A DNA stretch of 64,000 nucleotides from Variovorax sp. IB41 (lineage in GTDB: Bacteria; Pseudomonadota; Gammaproteobacteria; Burkholderiales; Burkholderiaceae_C). A program made the position numbers and the translations under genes. The stretch is from positions 124,001-188,000 of the forward strand of contig NZ_JAEFCB010000006.1 in assembly GCF_016405905.1 (NCBI RefSeq). The letters run 5' to 3'. Each line of letters starts with the position of its first letter. Position 1 is the stretch's first letter. Positions 43,471-52,117 of this stretch are shown here, one piece after another. A model generated the notes under the pieces. The model did not search any database, had not been told where the DNA came from, and saw only the letters and a list, made by a program, of their open reading frames with translations.

Positions 43471-44355
43471 ATGTCCAACCGCCTCGAAGCCCTGCGCGTC
43501 TTCTTCACTGCCGCCGATGCCGCCAACTTCCGCGAGGCGGCCGTGCGGCTTTCCGTGTCACCGCAGGTGGTGACGCGCGCGGTGCGCGAGCTCGAAGAAG
43601 AACTGGGCGAGCCGCTCTTTCACCGCAGCACGCGCGGCGTGCAGCTCACCGACTTCGGCCGGCAACTCGCCGAGCGCGCCCGCGTGGCCGTGGGCGGCGT
43701 CGACGAGCTCTTTCACCGCATCGACCGGCGCGCGCTGTCGCAGCACGCGGGCACGGTGCGGGTCACGGCGCCGCATGTGTATGGCCGGCTCATTCCGCAG
43801 GCGCTCGCGCCGCTGCTGGCGAGTCACCCGGGTCTGGTGCTCGACCTGCGGCTGTCGGAGCAGCATGCCGATGTGGTCGACCAGCAGATCGACGTCGGCG
43901 TGCGCGTCGGGCCGATGCGCGATGCACGTTTCGTTGCGCGCAGCGTGGGCCGGATGCCGCTGCGCGTGGTGGGCTCGCCGGCGCTCATCGACCGGGTCGG
44001 CGCGCCGAGCAGCATCGATGCGCTGTCCTCGCTGCCGGTGACCGCGCTCATCGACCGCAGCTCGGGCCGCCCCTGGCCCTGGGCGTTCAGCAAGAAGCGC
44101 GTCTTCACCGTGTCGTCGCCCGCGTTCGTGACCGACAACATCGACGCCGAATGCGCCGCGGTGCTCGCGGGTGTCGGCTTCGGCCAACTCATCGGGCCGC
44201 TGGCGGACCCGTGGCTGCAATCGGGCGCGATGGTGGAGGTGCTGGAAGCCGATGCACCCGAGCCCTGGCCGATCAGCGTCTACCGGCCGCAGCGCGCGCC
44301 GGTGCCGGCACGCGTGCGGCTGGTGTACGACGAACTGATCCGCGTGCTGCGCTGA
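43471..44355 (+). CDS. LysR family transcriptional regulator
   Basis: A 294-residue protein with helix-turn-helix at residues 1-60 (NRLEALRVFFTAADAANFRE then RLSVSPQVVTRAVRELEEEL) and an effector-binding domain (VRVTAPHVYGRLIPQALAPL). It is transcribed away from the SDR gene at 42596-43354 across a 116-base intergenic region, the normal arrangement for a LysR activator of its neighbour. It ends 12 bases before the convergent lyase gene. Confidence 0.92.
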   Translation: MSNRLEALRVFFTAADAANFREAAVRLSVSPQVVTRAVRELEEELGEPLFHRSTRGVQLTDFGRQLAERARVAVGGVDELFHRIDRRALSQHAGTVRVTAPHVYGRLIPQALAPLLASHPGLVLDLRLSEQHADVVDQQIDVGVRVGPMRDARFVARSVGRMPLRVVGSPALIDRVGAPSSIDALSSLPVTALIDRSSGRPWPWAFSKKRVFTVSSPAFVTDNIDAECAAVLAGVGFGQLIGPLADPWLQSGAMVEVLEADAPEPWPISVYRPQRAPVPARVRLVYDELIRVLR

Positions 44356-44367
44356 AGACGCGGCGCG

Positions 44368-45231
44368 TCAGTCGTACTTCTGGCCGGTGCGCATCAGCTC
44401 GGGCGTGCCGATCACGTCGTTGAGCGCATCGAAGTCCAGCATCTGCGGCCGCCACGGCTGCGTGGTGCGGTGCTTGTGCAGGCTCGCGTAGTAGCCCTGC
44501 AGCGTGTGCACCACCGCGCGCGCCGTGCCGCCCGGGAAGATCGCGATGCGAAAGCCGTGCTTGTGCAACGCGTCCGCATCCTGGATCGGCGTCTTGCCGC
44601 CTTCGACCATGTTGGCCAGCAGCGGCACGCGGTCGCCGAAGCGCCGGCAGGCCGCATCCATCTGCTCGGGCGAGCGCAGCGCCTCGATGAAGAGCGCATC
44701 CACGCCGCAGGCGAGGTATGCCTCGGCGCGGTCGAGCGCAGCCTCCAGCCCTTCGACCGCCACCGCATCGGTGCGCGCGAGGATCAGCGTGTCGCTCGAG
44801 GCGCGCGCGTCCAGCGCGGCCTTGAGCTTGCCGACCATCTCGCGCTCGGGCACCACGGCTTTTCCATCGAGGTGGCCGCAGCGCTTGGGAAAGGTCTGGT
44901 CCTCGATCTGCACCATCGCCGCGCCCGCGCGCTCGAAGCCGCGCACGGTGCGCTGCGTGTTCAGCGCATTGCCGAAGCCGGTGTCGGCATCGACGATCAC
45001 CGGCAGGCTCACGCGCTCGGTGATGCGCGCGAGCGTGTCGGCCACCTCGGTGAAGGTGGTCAGGCCCACGTCGGAGCGGCCCAGCCGCGTGTAGGCGATG
45101 GAGGCGCCCGAGAGATACAGCGCCTCGAAGCCGGCCTGCTCGGCCACGAGGGCGCTGAGCGCGTCGTACACGCCGGGCGCAAGCACGATGTCGTTGCGCG
45201 CGAGCCGGGTCTTGAAGGAAGTGTTCGTCAT
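44368..45231 (-). CDS. Isocitrate lyase / PEP mutase family lyase
   Basis: A 287-residue TIM-barrel enzyme. The metal site Asp residues are in VIVDADTGFGN, and the mobile loop has FPKRCGHLDGK, retaining the KRCGH of lyases (Cys as general acid) as in PrpB 2-methylisocitrate lyase and 2,3-dimethylmalate lyase, rather than the mutase sequence. It should therefore cleave a C-C bond of a substituted malate or citrate type acid, forming pyruvate, glyoxylate or similar. It is the last gene of a long operon; its ATG overlaps the flavoprotein stop. Confidence 0.9.
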   Translation of the reverse strand: MTNTSFKTRLARNDIVLAPGVYDALSALVAEQAGFEALYLSGASIAYTRLGRSDVGLTTFTEVADTLARITERVSLPVIVDADTGFGNALNTQRTVRGFERAGAAMVQIEDQTFPKRCGHLDGKAVVPEREMVGKLKAALDARASSDTLILARTDAVAVEGLEAALDRAEAYLACGVDALFIEALRSPEQMDAACRRFGDRVPLLANMVEGGKTPIQDADALHKHGFRIAIFPGGTARAVVHTLQGYYASLHKHRTTQPWRPQMLDFDALNDVIGTPELMRTGQKYD

Positions 45232-46652
45232 GGGGACGCTTTCGTCGAATGGATCAATGCAGCGGCGGTGCGCGCCGCGATGTAGCCGCCGGCCACGGCG
45301 CTCAGCAGGCCGTTGCCGGAGAGATAGCCCCACACCGCATCGCCCGAGACGCCACCCGCCGCACCGCCGGCGGCGAGCAGGTTGGCGAAAGGTGTGCCGT
45401 CGTGACGCAGCACGCGCATGTCGGGCGCGGTGTCGAGGCCGCCTTGGGTGTGGAAGAGCGCGCCCGTCACCTTCACGGCGAAGTACGGGGCGTCGAGTCC
45501 GCGTGCGAAGACGCGGCCATCGGAAGATGCCGCGTTGCCACGCATGGCATCGAGCGTGGCCTGCAGAACGGTTTGCTCGCAGCCGATGCAGTCCGCCAGC
45601 GCCGCGACCGATTCGCAGCGGCGCAACGCACCCGCCGCTTCGGCCTCGCAGAAATCCGGAAAGACGCGTGCCAACGCAAGCAATGGCGCATCGAACACGT
45701 TCCACGCGATGCCGCCCGGCTGCGCGAGCACATGCACCGCCGCCTCCGAGTAGCCCAGCGTCTCGTCATGGAAGCGCCGGCCTTCGCAGTTGATCTGCAC
45801 GCCGCCTTCCATCATCACGGCCCACGACATCAGCGCCCCCTGCGGCGTGACCCACGAGCCGTGGCCCTGGTAGCCGCCGAGGTCGCGCAGCCGCGCGCCC
45901 AACGATTCGCCCCAGAGGATCGCGCTGCCGTCATTGCCTGTGTAGCCGCCGAAGGTGGCCTCGGCCATCTCGGGCAGCAACGCGCGGACCATCTGCGTGT
46001 TGCCGCCGAAGCCGTTGCAGGCGAGCAGCAGCGCGTCGCAGGCCAGCGTCTCGCGGCTGCCGTCGGGCCGGGCGTAGTCGATGCCGATCACGCGATCTTC
46101 GGCATCGAGCACCAGTGTGTCGACCAGCGCCTGCGTCAGCACGGGGATGCCCGCGGCCTCGACCGCCGACTGCAGCGCGGCCATCAGCGACGCACCGGTC
46201 TTCTGCGGCAGCGCGTGCATGCGATGCACGCTGTGCCCCGGATAGAGAAAACCGTCGAGCAGCATCCACTGCAGCCCGTGCCGCTCCTGCAGCGCATCGA
46301 GCGCCGGCCCGATGGACTCCGCATAGGCCTCGACCAGCGCAGGCGCCGCGCGCCCGTGGGCCTTGGCCTGGATGTCGGCGGCGAAGCGTTCGGCGCTGTC
46401 GTCGTGCACGCCGTGGATGCCGTGTGCGCGCTGCGTGCGGGTGCCCGGCGCGGGGATGAAGCCCGAGGACAGCGCGGTCGATCCGCTGGGCAGCGCGTCG
46501 CGCTCCAGCACCACGCATTCCACGCCCGCATCGGCCAGCATCAGCGCGGCCGTGAGCCCGCAGGCGCCGCCGCCGACGATGGCGACCGGTACGTGCGCAT
46601 CGGCCTCGACCCGTGCCGCGCGGCGGATGAGACGCGAGGGGCTTGCTGTCAT
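45228..46652 (-). CDS. FAD-dependent oxidoreductase (fumarate reductase/KstD-like)
   Basis: A 474-residue flavoprotein. The FAD-binding motif is VAIVGGGACGLTAALMLADA (23-42), followed by the Glu that holds the ribose (VVLERDAL), and a C-terminal FAD region NLLAAGGAAGGVSGDAVWGY. The family includes fumarate reductase flavoprotein subunits, 3-ketosteroid dehydrogenases and tricarballylate dehydrogenase. TcuA is a plausible comparison, given the acids-related neighbourhood. The start at 46652 overlaps the preceding stop (ATGA). A longer frame upstream is not conserved. Confidence 0.88.
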   Translation of the reverse strand: MTASPSRLIRRAARVEADAHVPVAIVGGGACGLTAALMLADAGVECVVLERDALPSGSTALSSGFIPAPGTRTQRAHGIHGVHDDSAERFAADIQAKAHGRAAPALVEAYAESIGPALDALQERHGLQWMLLDGFLYPGHSVHRMHALPQKTGASLMAALQSAVEAAGIPVLTQALVDTLVLDAEDRVIGIDYARPDGSRETLACDALLLACNGFGGNTQMVRALLPEMAEATFGGYTGNDGSAILWGESLGARLRDLGGYQGHGSWVTPQGALMSWAVMMEGGVQINCEGRRFHDETLGYSEAAVHVLAQPGGIAWNVFDAPLLALARVFPDFCEAEAAGALRRCESVAALADCIGCEQTVLQATLDAMRGNAASSDGRVFARGLDAPYFAVKVTGALFHTQGGLDTAPDMRVLRHDGTPFANLLAAGGAAGGVSGDAVWGYLSGNGLLSAVAGGYIAARTAAALIHSTKASP

Positions 46653-47263
46653 GCGAGCGATGCGGTGAAGGCCGCGCAGTCCGTCACCTCGGCCACGTTG
46701 CGCATGTCGGCCAGCGAGGTCTGGTGGCGCTCCTCGCCGAAGGCCGCGCAGCCGTCGGCGAGCACCAGCGTGCGGTAGTCGCGCATGTGCGCATCGCGCA
46801 CCGTGCTCGCGACGCCGCCGTTGGTGACGATGCCGCAGACCGCGACGGTGTCGATGCCCGCGCGGCGCAGTACCCAGTCCAGCTGCGTGTTGAAGAAGGC
46901 CGAGTAAGCGACCTTGCTGACCGTCACGTCGATGAGCCCGGCCAGCGCATCGACATTCGCCTGGCCCCAGCTGCCAGGCGCGAAGTCGCCCTTCTTCAGG
47001 TACGGGCGCAATGCCTTCAGGTGCGGCGAGACCATCGGCTCGCCGCCCGCATCGGGCCACAGCGTGAACTGGCTCGCGACCACGAGGCCGCCCGCCGCCT
47101 TGAGCGCGCGCGCCACCTCGGCCACGCGCGCCGGCAGCAGCAGCGCCGGCGGGTTGGTGTCGCCGCCGCGCGCATAGGCGCCGTTCGCATCGAGAAAATC
47201 GTTCTGCAGGTCGATGACGACCAGCGCCGTCTTCGCCGCGATGGGTTTGGTCGCTTCGCTCAT
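46649..47263 (-). CDS. Isochorismatase-fold hydrolase lacking the usual cysteine nucleophile
   Basis: A 204-residue protein. Asp18 is in LVVIDLQNDF and Lys117 in VSKVAYSAF, as expected for this fold. The nucleophile position, in the strand-turn VCGIVTNGGVASTVRDA, is Gly150 instead of Cys; amidases such as N-carbamoylsarcosine amidase and nicotinamidase have Cys there. True isochorismatases also lack it. It may catalyse a non-amide cleavage or work in another way. Located next to hydantoinase genes, where an amidase would normally be expected. Start 47263 overlaps the hyuA stop. Confidence 0.88.
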   Translation of the reverse strand: MSEATKPIAAKTALVVIDLQNDFLDANGAYARGGDTNPPALLLPARVAEVARALKAAGGLVVASQFTLWPDAGGEPMVSPHLKALRPYLKKGDFAPGSWGQANVDALAGLIDVTVSKVAYSAFFNTQLDWVLRRAGIDTVAVCGIVTNGGVASTVRDAHMRDYRTLVLADGCAAFGEERHQTSLADMRNVAEVTDCAAFTASLA

Positions 47264-49314
47264 GACAGCCTCACCAGCAGGTTGCCGTGCGCATCGACCT
47301 CGGCGTTGAAGCCGGGTTCGAGCCACACGGTGGTGTCGGCCTGCTCCAGGATCGCGGGGCCTTCGATGCGCGCTGCCACCGGCAGCTCGAGCCGCGCATA
47401 GCGCACCGCCTCGTGCCACTGGCCGTGGTGGAACACGCGCTGCGTGCCCAGCGGCGCGGTGCTGCCCTCCCCTTCGGGCGCGAGCACCTTCAGGTCGAAC
47501 TTGGGCCGCACGCCGATGCGCGCGTAGCGCAGGTTCATCACGCGGATCGGAATGCCTTCGAGCACGCGGCCGAACGCTGCCGTGTAGCTGGCTTCGAACG
47601 CGGCGCGGATCGATGCAGCCGTGATCGGCGCCTTGCCTGCATCGGCCAGCACCACGGGCAGCGTGTGCGTCTGGCCCGCGTAGAGCATGTCGAGCGCGAT
47701 CACTTCGCGCACTTCGTCGAAGCGCACGCCGGACGAATCGAGGCGCTGCTGGCAGCTCGCCGCCAGCTCGTCGATGCGGCGCTGCACGTCGCCCACGTCC
47801 AGTTCGGTCAGCGGCTTGTTGAGCGTCTGCACCGCGTCGTGGCGCATGTCGGCGATCACGCAGCCGAGCGCCGAGGTCACGCCGGGGTAGCGCGGCACGA
47901 TGCCCGTGGCGACGCCCACCTCGCGCATCATCGCGCACACATGCAACGCACCACCACCGCCGAAGGGCATGTAGGCGAAGCGGCGCGGATCGTGGCCGCG
48001 CTCGATGGAAACGAGGCGAATGGCACCCGCCATGCGCGCATTCGCCACCGTGAGGATCGCCTCGGCCGCGGCGTGCACATCCAGGCCCAGCGGGCGCGCG
48101 ACGTGCGCCTCGATCGCCTGGCGCGACTTCTCCGCATCCAGTGCCGCGAGCAGGCCGCCGCCCAGCGGACGGTCCGCCGCGATGCGCCCCAGCAGCACGT
48201 TCGCATCGGTCACCGTCGGGCGCATGTTGCCGCGCCCGTAGCACGCCGGGCCCGGCACGCTGCCGGCCGACTCGGGGCCCACCTGCAGCATGCCGCTCGC
48301 GTCCACCGAGGCGATGGAGCCGCCGCCCGCGCCGATGGTCTCGATCTGGATCATCGGCGAGCGGATCACCATGCCGAACTCGATGGCGGTCTGCGCGGCC
48401 AGTGCCGCTTCGCCGTTCGCCACCAGCGACACGTCGAACGAGGTGCCGCCCATGTCGCCGGTGATCGCGTTCGGAAAGCCGGCCGCGCGCGCGATGGCCG
48501 CGCAGGCGATGACGCCCGCCGCCGGGCCCGAGAGCGCCGTGCGCACCGGCAGGTCGCTCGCGGTCTGGCGCGACATCACGCCGCCGTTGCTCTGCACCAC
48601 CAGCAATTCGCCCGCGAAGCCCTGGCCGCGCAGGTCGGATTCGAGCCGGCCGAGGTAGCTGCCCACCACCGGCTGCAGCGCGGCGTTGAGCGTGGCGGTC
48701 GAGCAGCGCTCGAACTCGCGGATCTCGGGCAGCACTTCGCTGGCCGAGGTGACGTGCGGGTTGGGCCAGAGCTCGCGCACCGCCGCGACGGCCAGGCGCT
48801 CGTTCTCGGGGTTCGCGTAGGTGTTGATGAAGAACACGCACACGGCCTCGCAGCCGGCTTCGAGCAGCGAGCGCGCTTCGGCGCGCACCTGTTCCAGGTC
48901 GACCGCGGTGTGCAGCGTGCCGTCGGCCAGCACGCGCTCGTCCACCTCGCGGCGCAGGTCGCGCGGCACCACGGGCGTGAAGCTGCCGCGCAGGCCCCAG
49001 GTTTCGGGGCGGTCGCGGCGGCGCATCTCCAGCACGTCGCGGAAACCGCGCGTGGTGATGATGCCGGTGCGTGCCACCTTGCGTTCGAGCAGCGCATTGG
49101 TGCCGACCGTGGTGCCGTGCACGATGGTGGAAATGTCCGCGGCCGAATCGGCCACGCGCGCCACGCCGTTCATGAAGCCGCGCGCTTCCTCGCCGCGCGT
49201 GGAAGGCACCTTGACGATGCGCGCCGTGCCGTTGGCCTCGTCGAGCACGAAGAGGTCGGTGAAGGTGCCGCCGACATCGACGCCGACGACAAGGGATTTA
49301 CCAGTGGAAGTCAT
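47260..49314 (-). CDS. hyuA: Hydantoinase/oxoprolinase subunit A (HyuA)
   Basis: A 684-residue protein with actin-like ATPase features, GVDVGGTFTDLFVLDEANG near residues 11-29 and TGDMGGTSFDVSLVANG in the middle, as in 5-oxoprolinase and N-methylhydantoinase. With HyuB it forms an ATP-dependent cyclic amide hydrolase. Related acetone carboxylase alpha/beta subunits share the fold, but the third (gamma) subunit is absent here. The start at 49314 overlaps the hyuB stop. Substrate could be a hydantoin, 5-oxoproline-like or other lactam. Confidence 0.93.
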   Translation of the reverse strand: MTSTGKSLVVGVDVGGTFTDLFVLDEANGTARIVKVPSTRGEEARGFMNGVARVADSAADISTIVHGTTVGTNALLERKVARTGIITTRGFRDVLEMRRRDRPETWGLRGSFTPVVPRDLRREVDERVLADGTLHTAVDLEQVRAEARSLLEAGCEAVCVFFINTYANPENERLAVAAVRELWPNPHVTSASEVLPEIREFERCSTATLNAALQPVVGSYLGRLESDLRGQGFAGELLVVQSNGGVMSRQTASDLPVRTALSGPAAGVIACAAIARAAGFPNAITGDMGGTSFDVSLVANGEAALAAQTAIEFGMVIRSPMIQIETIGAGGGSIASVDASGMLQVGPESAGSVPGPACYGRGNMRPTVTDANVLLGRIAADRPLGGGLLAALDAEKSRQAIEAHVARPLGLDVHAAAEAILTVANARMAGAIRLVSIERGHDPRRFAYMPFGGGGALHVCAMMREVGVATGIVPRYPGVTSALGCVIADMRHDAVQTLNKPLTELDVGDVQRRIDELAASCQQRLDSSGVRFDEVREVIALDMLYAGQTHTLPVVLADAGKAPITAASIRAAFEASYTAAFGRVLEGIPIRVMNLRYARIGVRPKFDLKVLAPEGEGSTAPLGTQRVFHHGQWHEAVRYARLELPVAARIEGPAILEQADTTVWLEPGFNAEVDAHGNLLVRLS

Positions 49315-50996
49315 TCGGAGGCTTTCTTCTTGCTGCTGTCGGTCGTCACATAGCCCATCGCGCTGTCGGCTTCGCGCTGCGGCGCGGGCCGCTCGGCCGC
49401 ATGGCCCCAGCCGCCGCCGCCGGGCGTTTCGAGCCGCACGCGTTCGCCGCGCGCAAGCTGGATGCCGCGCATCTTCGAGACCATGGGCGGCGTGTGCCAC
49501 GTGCCGTCGTTCTCGTAGCTGAACCTGTTGACCGCGCCCTCGCCGCCGCCCGCGATGCCCTTGGGCGGCGAGGTGCCGCGCTCGCCGAAGACGAACACCT
49601 CTGCGTCCTTCTCCAGCAGTTCGATTTCGTACACGGCGCCCAGGCCGCCGCGGTGCCGGCCGTCGCCGCCCGAATCGGCGCGCAGCGACCATTCGGTGAA
49701 GCGCACCGGGTAAGCGGCTTCGAGGATCTCCAGCGGCGGAATCGTCGCGGTCGAGATCGGCGCGTTGCCGTGCGAGAGACCGTCGCCACCCGAGTGCCCG
49801 CCATGCCCGCCGCCGAAGAAGCTGAACATCACCCAGCGCTGGCCTTCGCGGCCCTTGTCGCTGCGGTGGCCCGCGATCGACAGCGCGTTGATGGTGCCGT
49901 AGGCCTGCGCCACCGCGCGCGTCGGGTCGGCCTGCGCGGCCGCGCTGAAGATCACGTCGATCATGCGCAGGATGGTCTCGGTGTAGCCGCCGACCGGGCG
50001 CGGGCGCTCGCAGCTGATCACCAGCTTGTCGGGAATATTGAAGTCCACCGCGTCGAGCACGCCGGCATTGGCGGGCACGTCGGGAAAGAGGTGCTTGAGC
50101 GCGACATAGCACGCCGCCACCGCGGTGGCGCGCGAGATGTTCACCGGCCCCGCGCATTGCGGGGAGGTGCGAGAGAAGTCGAGCAGGAGCCGGTCGCCCG
50201 CCACCGTCATGTCCAGCGCGATGGTGAGCGGCTCGTTGGTGATGCCGTCGTTGTCCAGCACGTCCTCGAAGCTGTAGCGCCCGTCGGGCAGCGACGCGAT
50301 GTGCGAGCGCATGAGGCGCAGCGCGCGGCCGCGCAGCTCGCCCAGCGCGTTCAGCACGAGGTCGTCGCCGTATTCGTCGAGCAGGCCGTTCAGGCGCTTC
50401 TCGCCGAGCTCCAGCGCCGCGAGTTGGCCGTTCAGGTCGCCCCAGAGGCTGTCGGGCAGGCGCGTGTTGGCCTGCAGGATGGCGAGCACGTCCGCATCGA
50501 GCACGCCACCCCGCACGATGCGAACCGGCGGAATCTGCACCGCCTCCTGCCAGCACTCGGTGGCGGCCGGGTTGTAGTTGCCGGGCACCGCGCCGCCCAC
50601 GTCGTGCCAGTGCGCGGCCGAAGCCATGTAGCAATAGAGCTTGCCGTTGCGAAAGAACGGCTTGACCAGCTTGAAGTCGTTGGCGTGCGTGCCGCCGTCG
50701 TAGGCGTCGTTGCTGATCCAGATGTCGCCGTCCTTCATGCCGCCGCGCGGCCCGGCCGCCTTGGCGGTCGCGCGCACGGCGAAGGCCATGGCGCCCACGA
50801 ACACCGGCAGGCCCGACTTGCCCTGCACCAGCGTGTCGCCGCTCACCGCGTCGTACAGGCCGTGGCAGGCGTCGTGCGCCTCGGCAATGATGGGGTTGAA
50901 CGCGCTGCGGTAGAGCGTGGCGTCCATCTCGTCGGCCACCTGTTCGAGGCGGCCGCGCAGCACGGCGAGCGTGACGGGGTCCAGGGTGTTGTTCAT
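49311..50996 (-). CDS. hyuB: Hydantoinase/oxoprolinase subunit B (HyuB)
   Basis: A 561-residue partner of HyuA. Family features are MNNTLDPVTLAVLRGRLEQV, IISNDAYDGGTHANDF-like segment (WISNDAYDGGTHANDFKLVK), the metal/active-site region FGGGHGGHSGGDGLSHGNAP and GGGEGAVNRFSY near the end. It performs the ring opening while HyuA hydrolyses ATP. It is the sixth gene from the distal end of the sixteen-gene operon and is preceded by a 120-base gap with a repeat, where an internal promoter is possible. Confidence 0.93.
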   Translation of the reverse strand: MNNTLDPVTLAVLRGRLEQVADEMDATLYRSAFNPIIAEAHDACHGLYDAVSGDTLVQGKSGLPVFVGAMAFAVRATAKAAGPRGGMKDGDIWISNDAYDGGTHANDFKLVKPFFRNGKLYCYMASAAHWHDVGGAVPGNYNPAATECWQEAVQIPPVRIVRGGVLDADVLAILQANTRLPDSLWGDLNGQLAALELGEKRLNGLLDEYGDDLVLNALGELRGRALRLMRSHIASLPDGRYSFEDVLDNDGITNEPLTIALDMTVAGDRLLLDFSRTSPQCAGPVNISRATAVAACYVALKHLFPDVPANAGVLDAVDFNIPDKLVISCERPRPVGGYTETILRMIDVIFSAAAQADPTRAVAQAYGTINALSIAGHRSDKGREGQRWVMFSFFGGGHGGHSGGDGLSHGNAPISTATIPPLEILEAAYPVRFTEWSLRADSGGDGRHRGGLGAVYEIELLEKDAEVFVFGERGTSPPKGIAGGGEGAVNRFSYENDGTWHTPPMVSKMRGIQLARGERVRLETPGGGGWGHAAERPAPQREADSAMGYVTTDSSKKKASE

Positions 50997-51030
50997 TCAG
51001 TTCTCCATGTCGATGCGGTCCTTCTCCAGG

Positions 51031-51116
51031 AATACCGCGGAACCGGCTTCGCCGGGCCGCCGGTATTGCCCCCTGGAAGGGGGTTGGCGGCCACACGAAG
51101 TGGGCAAGCCTGGGGG
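51031..51116. repeat. Intergenic GC-rich repeat region between hyuB and Bug gene
   Basis: It contains CCGGCTTCGCCGG and CCCCCTGGAAGGGGG palindromes and the phrase GGCGGCCACACGAAGTGGGC, which I recognise as a recurrent intergenic sequence in comamonad genomes (recollection, not checked). It breaks the otherwise tightly overlapped operon. Confidence 0.55.
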
Positions 51117-52085
51117 TCAGTCAACCTTTGCGCCGCTGGCCTTGACGACCTTGGCCCATTTGTCGATCTCACGTTTGACGTGAGCGGTGAATTCGGCCTG
51201 CGTGGAGCCGACCGGTTCGGCGCCGAGCGCGGCCAGCTTCTCGCGCACATCAGGCAGCTTCAGGATGCGCTGCACCTCGGCCGAGAGCTTGTCCACCACC
51301 GGCTGCGGCGTGCCCTTGGGCGCGAAGAGGCCCGACCACGCGTCGGCATAGAAGCCCGGGTAGGTTTCCGCGATGGTCGGCAGATCGGGCAGCGACGGCG
51401 AGCGGCGCAGGCTCGTGAGCGCAATGGCGCGCAGCTTGCCGGCCTTGACGTGCGGCAGCGCCGACGGCAGCCCGTCCACCATCATCTGCACCTGCCCCGC
51501 GAGCAGGTCGGACACGGCCGGCGCGCTGCCCTTGTAGGGCACGTGCGTGATGTCCACGCCGGCATCGGCCTTGAGCATCTCCATGCCCAGGTGCGCGGCC
51601 GTGCCGTTGCCCAGCGACGCGTAGTTGAGCTTGCCGGGCTCCTTCTTCGCGAGCGCCACGAGCTCGGCCAGGTTCTTCGCCGGCACCGACGGATGCACCA
51701 CCAGCACGTTGGGCACGACGGCCACCTGGCTCACGGCGACGAAGTCGGCCACCGGGTCGTAGGGCATCTTGCTGTAGAGCGAGGTGTTGATGGCGTGCGA
51801 GCCGGTCACGCCCATCACCAGCGTGTAGCCGTCGGCCGGCGACTTGGCGACGATGTCGGAGCCCACGTTGCCGCCCGCGCCCGCGCGGTTGTCCACCAGC
51901 ACGGGCTGGCCCCAGTGCTCGCTCATCTTCACCGCCACCAGGCGCGCCGCCGCATCGGTGGCGCCGCCCGGCGGGAACGGCACGACGAGGCGGATCGCCT
52001 TGGTCGGGAAATCGCCCGCCTGGGCGGCCGCGGCGAGCGGCAGGCAGACGAGGAGCGTGCTCGCGAGATAGCGCAGGAGTTTCAT
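51117..52085 (-). CDS. Bug family tripartite tricarboxylate receptor protein
   Basis: A 322-residue secreted receptor. Signal peptide MKLLRYLASTLLVCLPLAAA, then the Bug hallmark IRLVVPFPPGGATDAAARL and DNRAGAGGNVGSDIVAKSPA. It would capture a carboxylate ligand in the periplasm. Lying between the MmgE/PrpD gene and hyuB, it probably binds the same compound class that the operon degrades, or an intermediate. No TctA or TctB gene accompanies it; the operon's own importer is Liv-type. Confidence 0.93.
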   Translation of the reverse strand: MKLLRYLASTLLVCLPLAAAAQAGDFPTKAIRLVVPFPPGGATDAAARLVAVKMSEHWGQPVLVDNRAGAGGNVGSDIVAKSPADGYTLVMGVTGSHAINTSLYSKMPYDPVADFVAVSQVAVVPNVLVVHPSVPAKNLAELVALAKKEPGKLNYASLGNGTAAHLGMEMLKADAGVDITHVPYKGSAPAVSDLLAGQVQMMVDGLPSALPHVKAGKLRAIALTSLRRSPSLPDLPTIAETYPGFYADAWSGLFAPKGTPQPVVDKLSAEVQRILKLPDVREKLAALGAEPVGSTQAEFTAHVKREIDKWAKVVKASGAKVD

Positions 52086-52117
52086 GATGGGGGTGGGCTG
52101 CAAGAGTGGGAAGAGGG

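Noticed and set aside
47260..50996. Acetone carboxylase alpha/beta subunits
   Set aside because: The related HyuA/HyuB fold fits, but the gamma subunit gene is missing and the lengths (684 and 561) suit hydantoinase/oxoprolinase.
47260..51096. A 1278-codon reverse frame spanning hyuA and most of hyuB
   Set aside because: Only the part from 49314 down is HyuA-like; the upstream part is a shadow of hyuB in another frame, rich in Arg/Ala/Gly and unlike any family. It is not a fusion protein.
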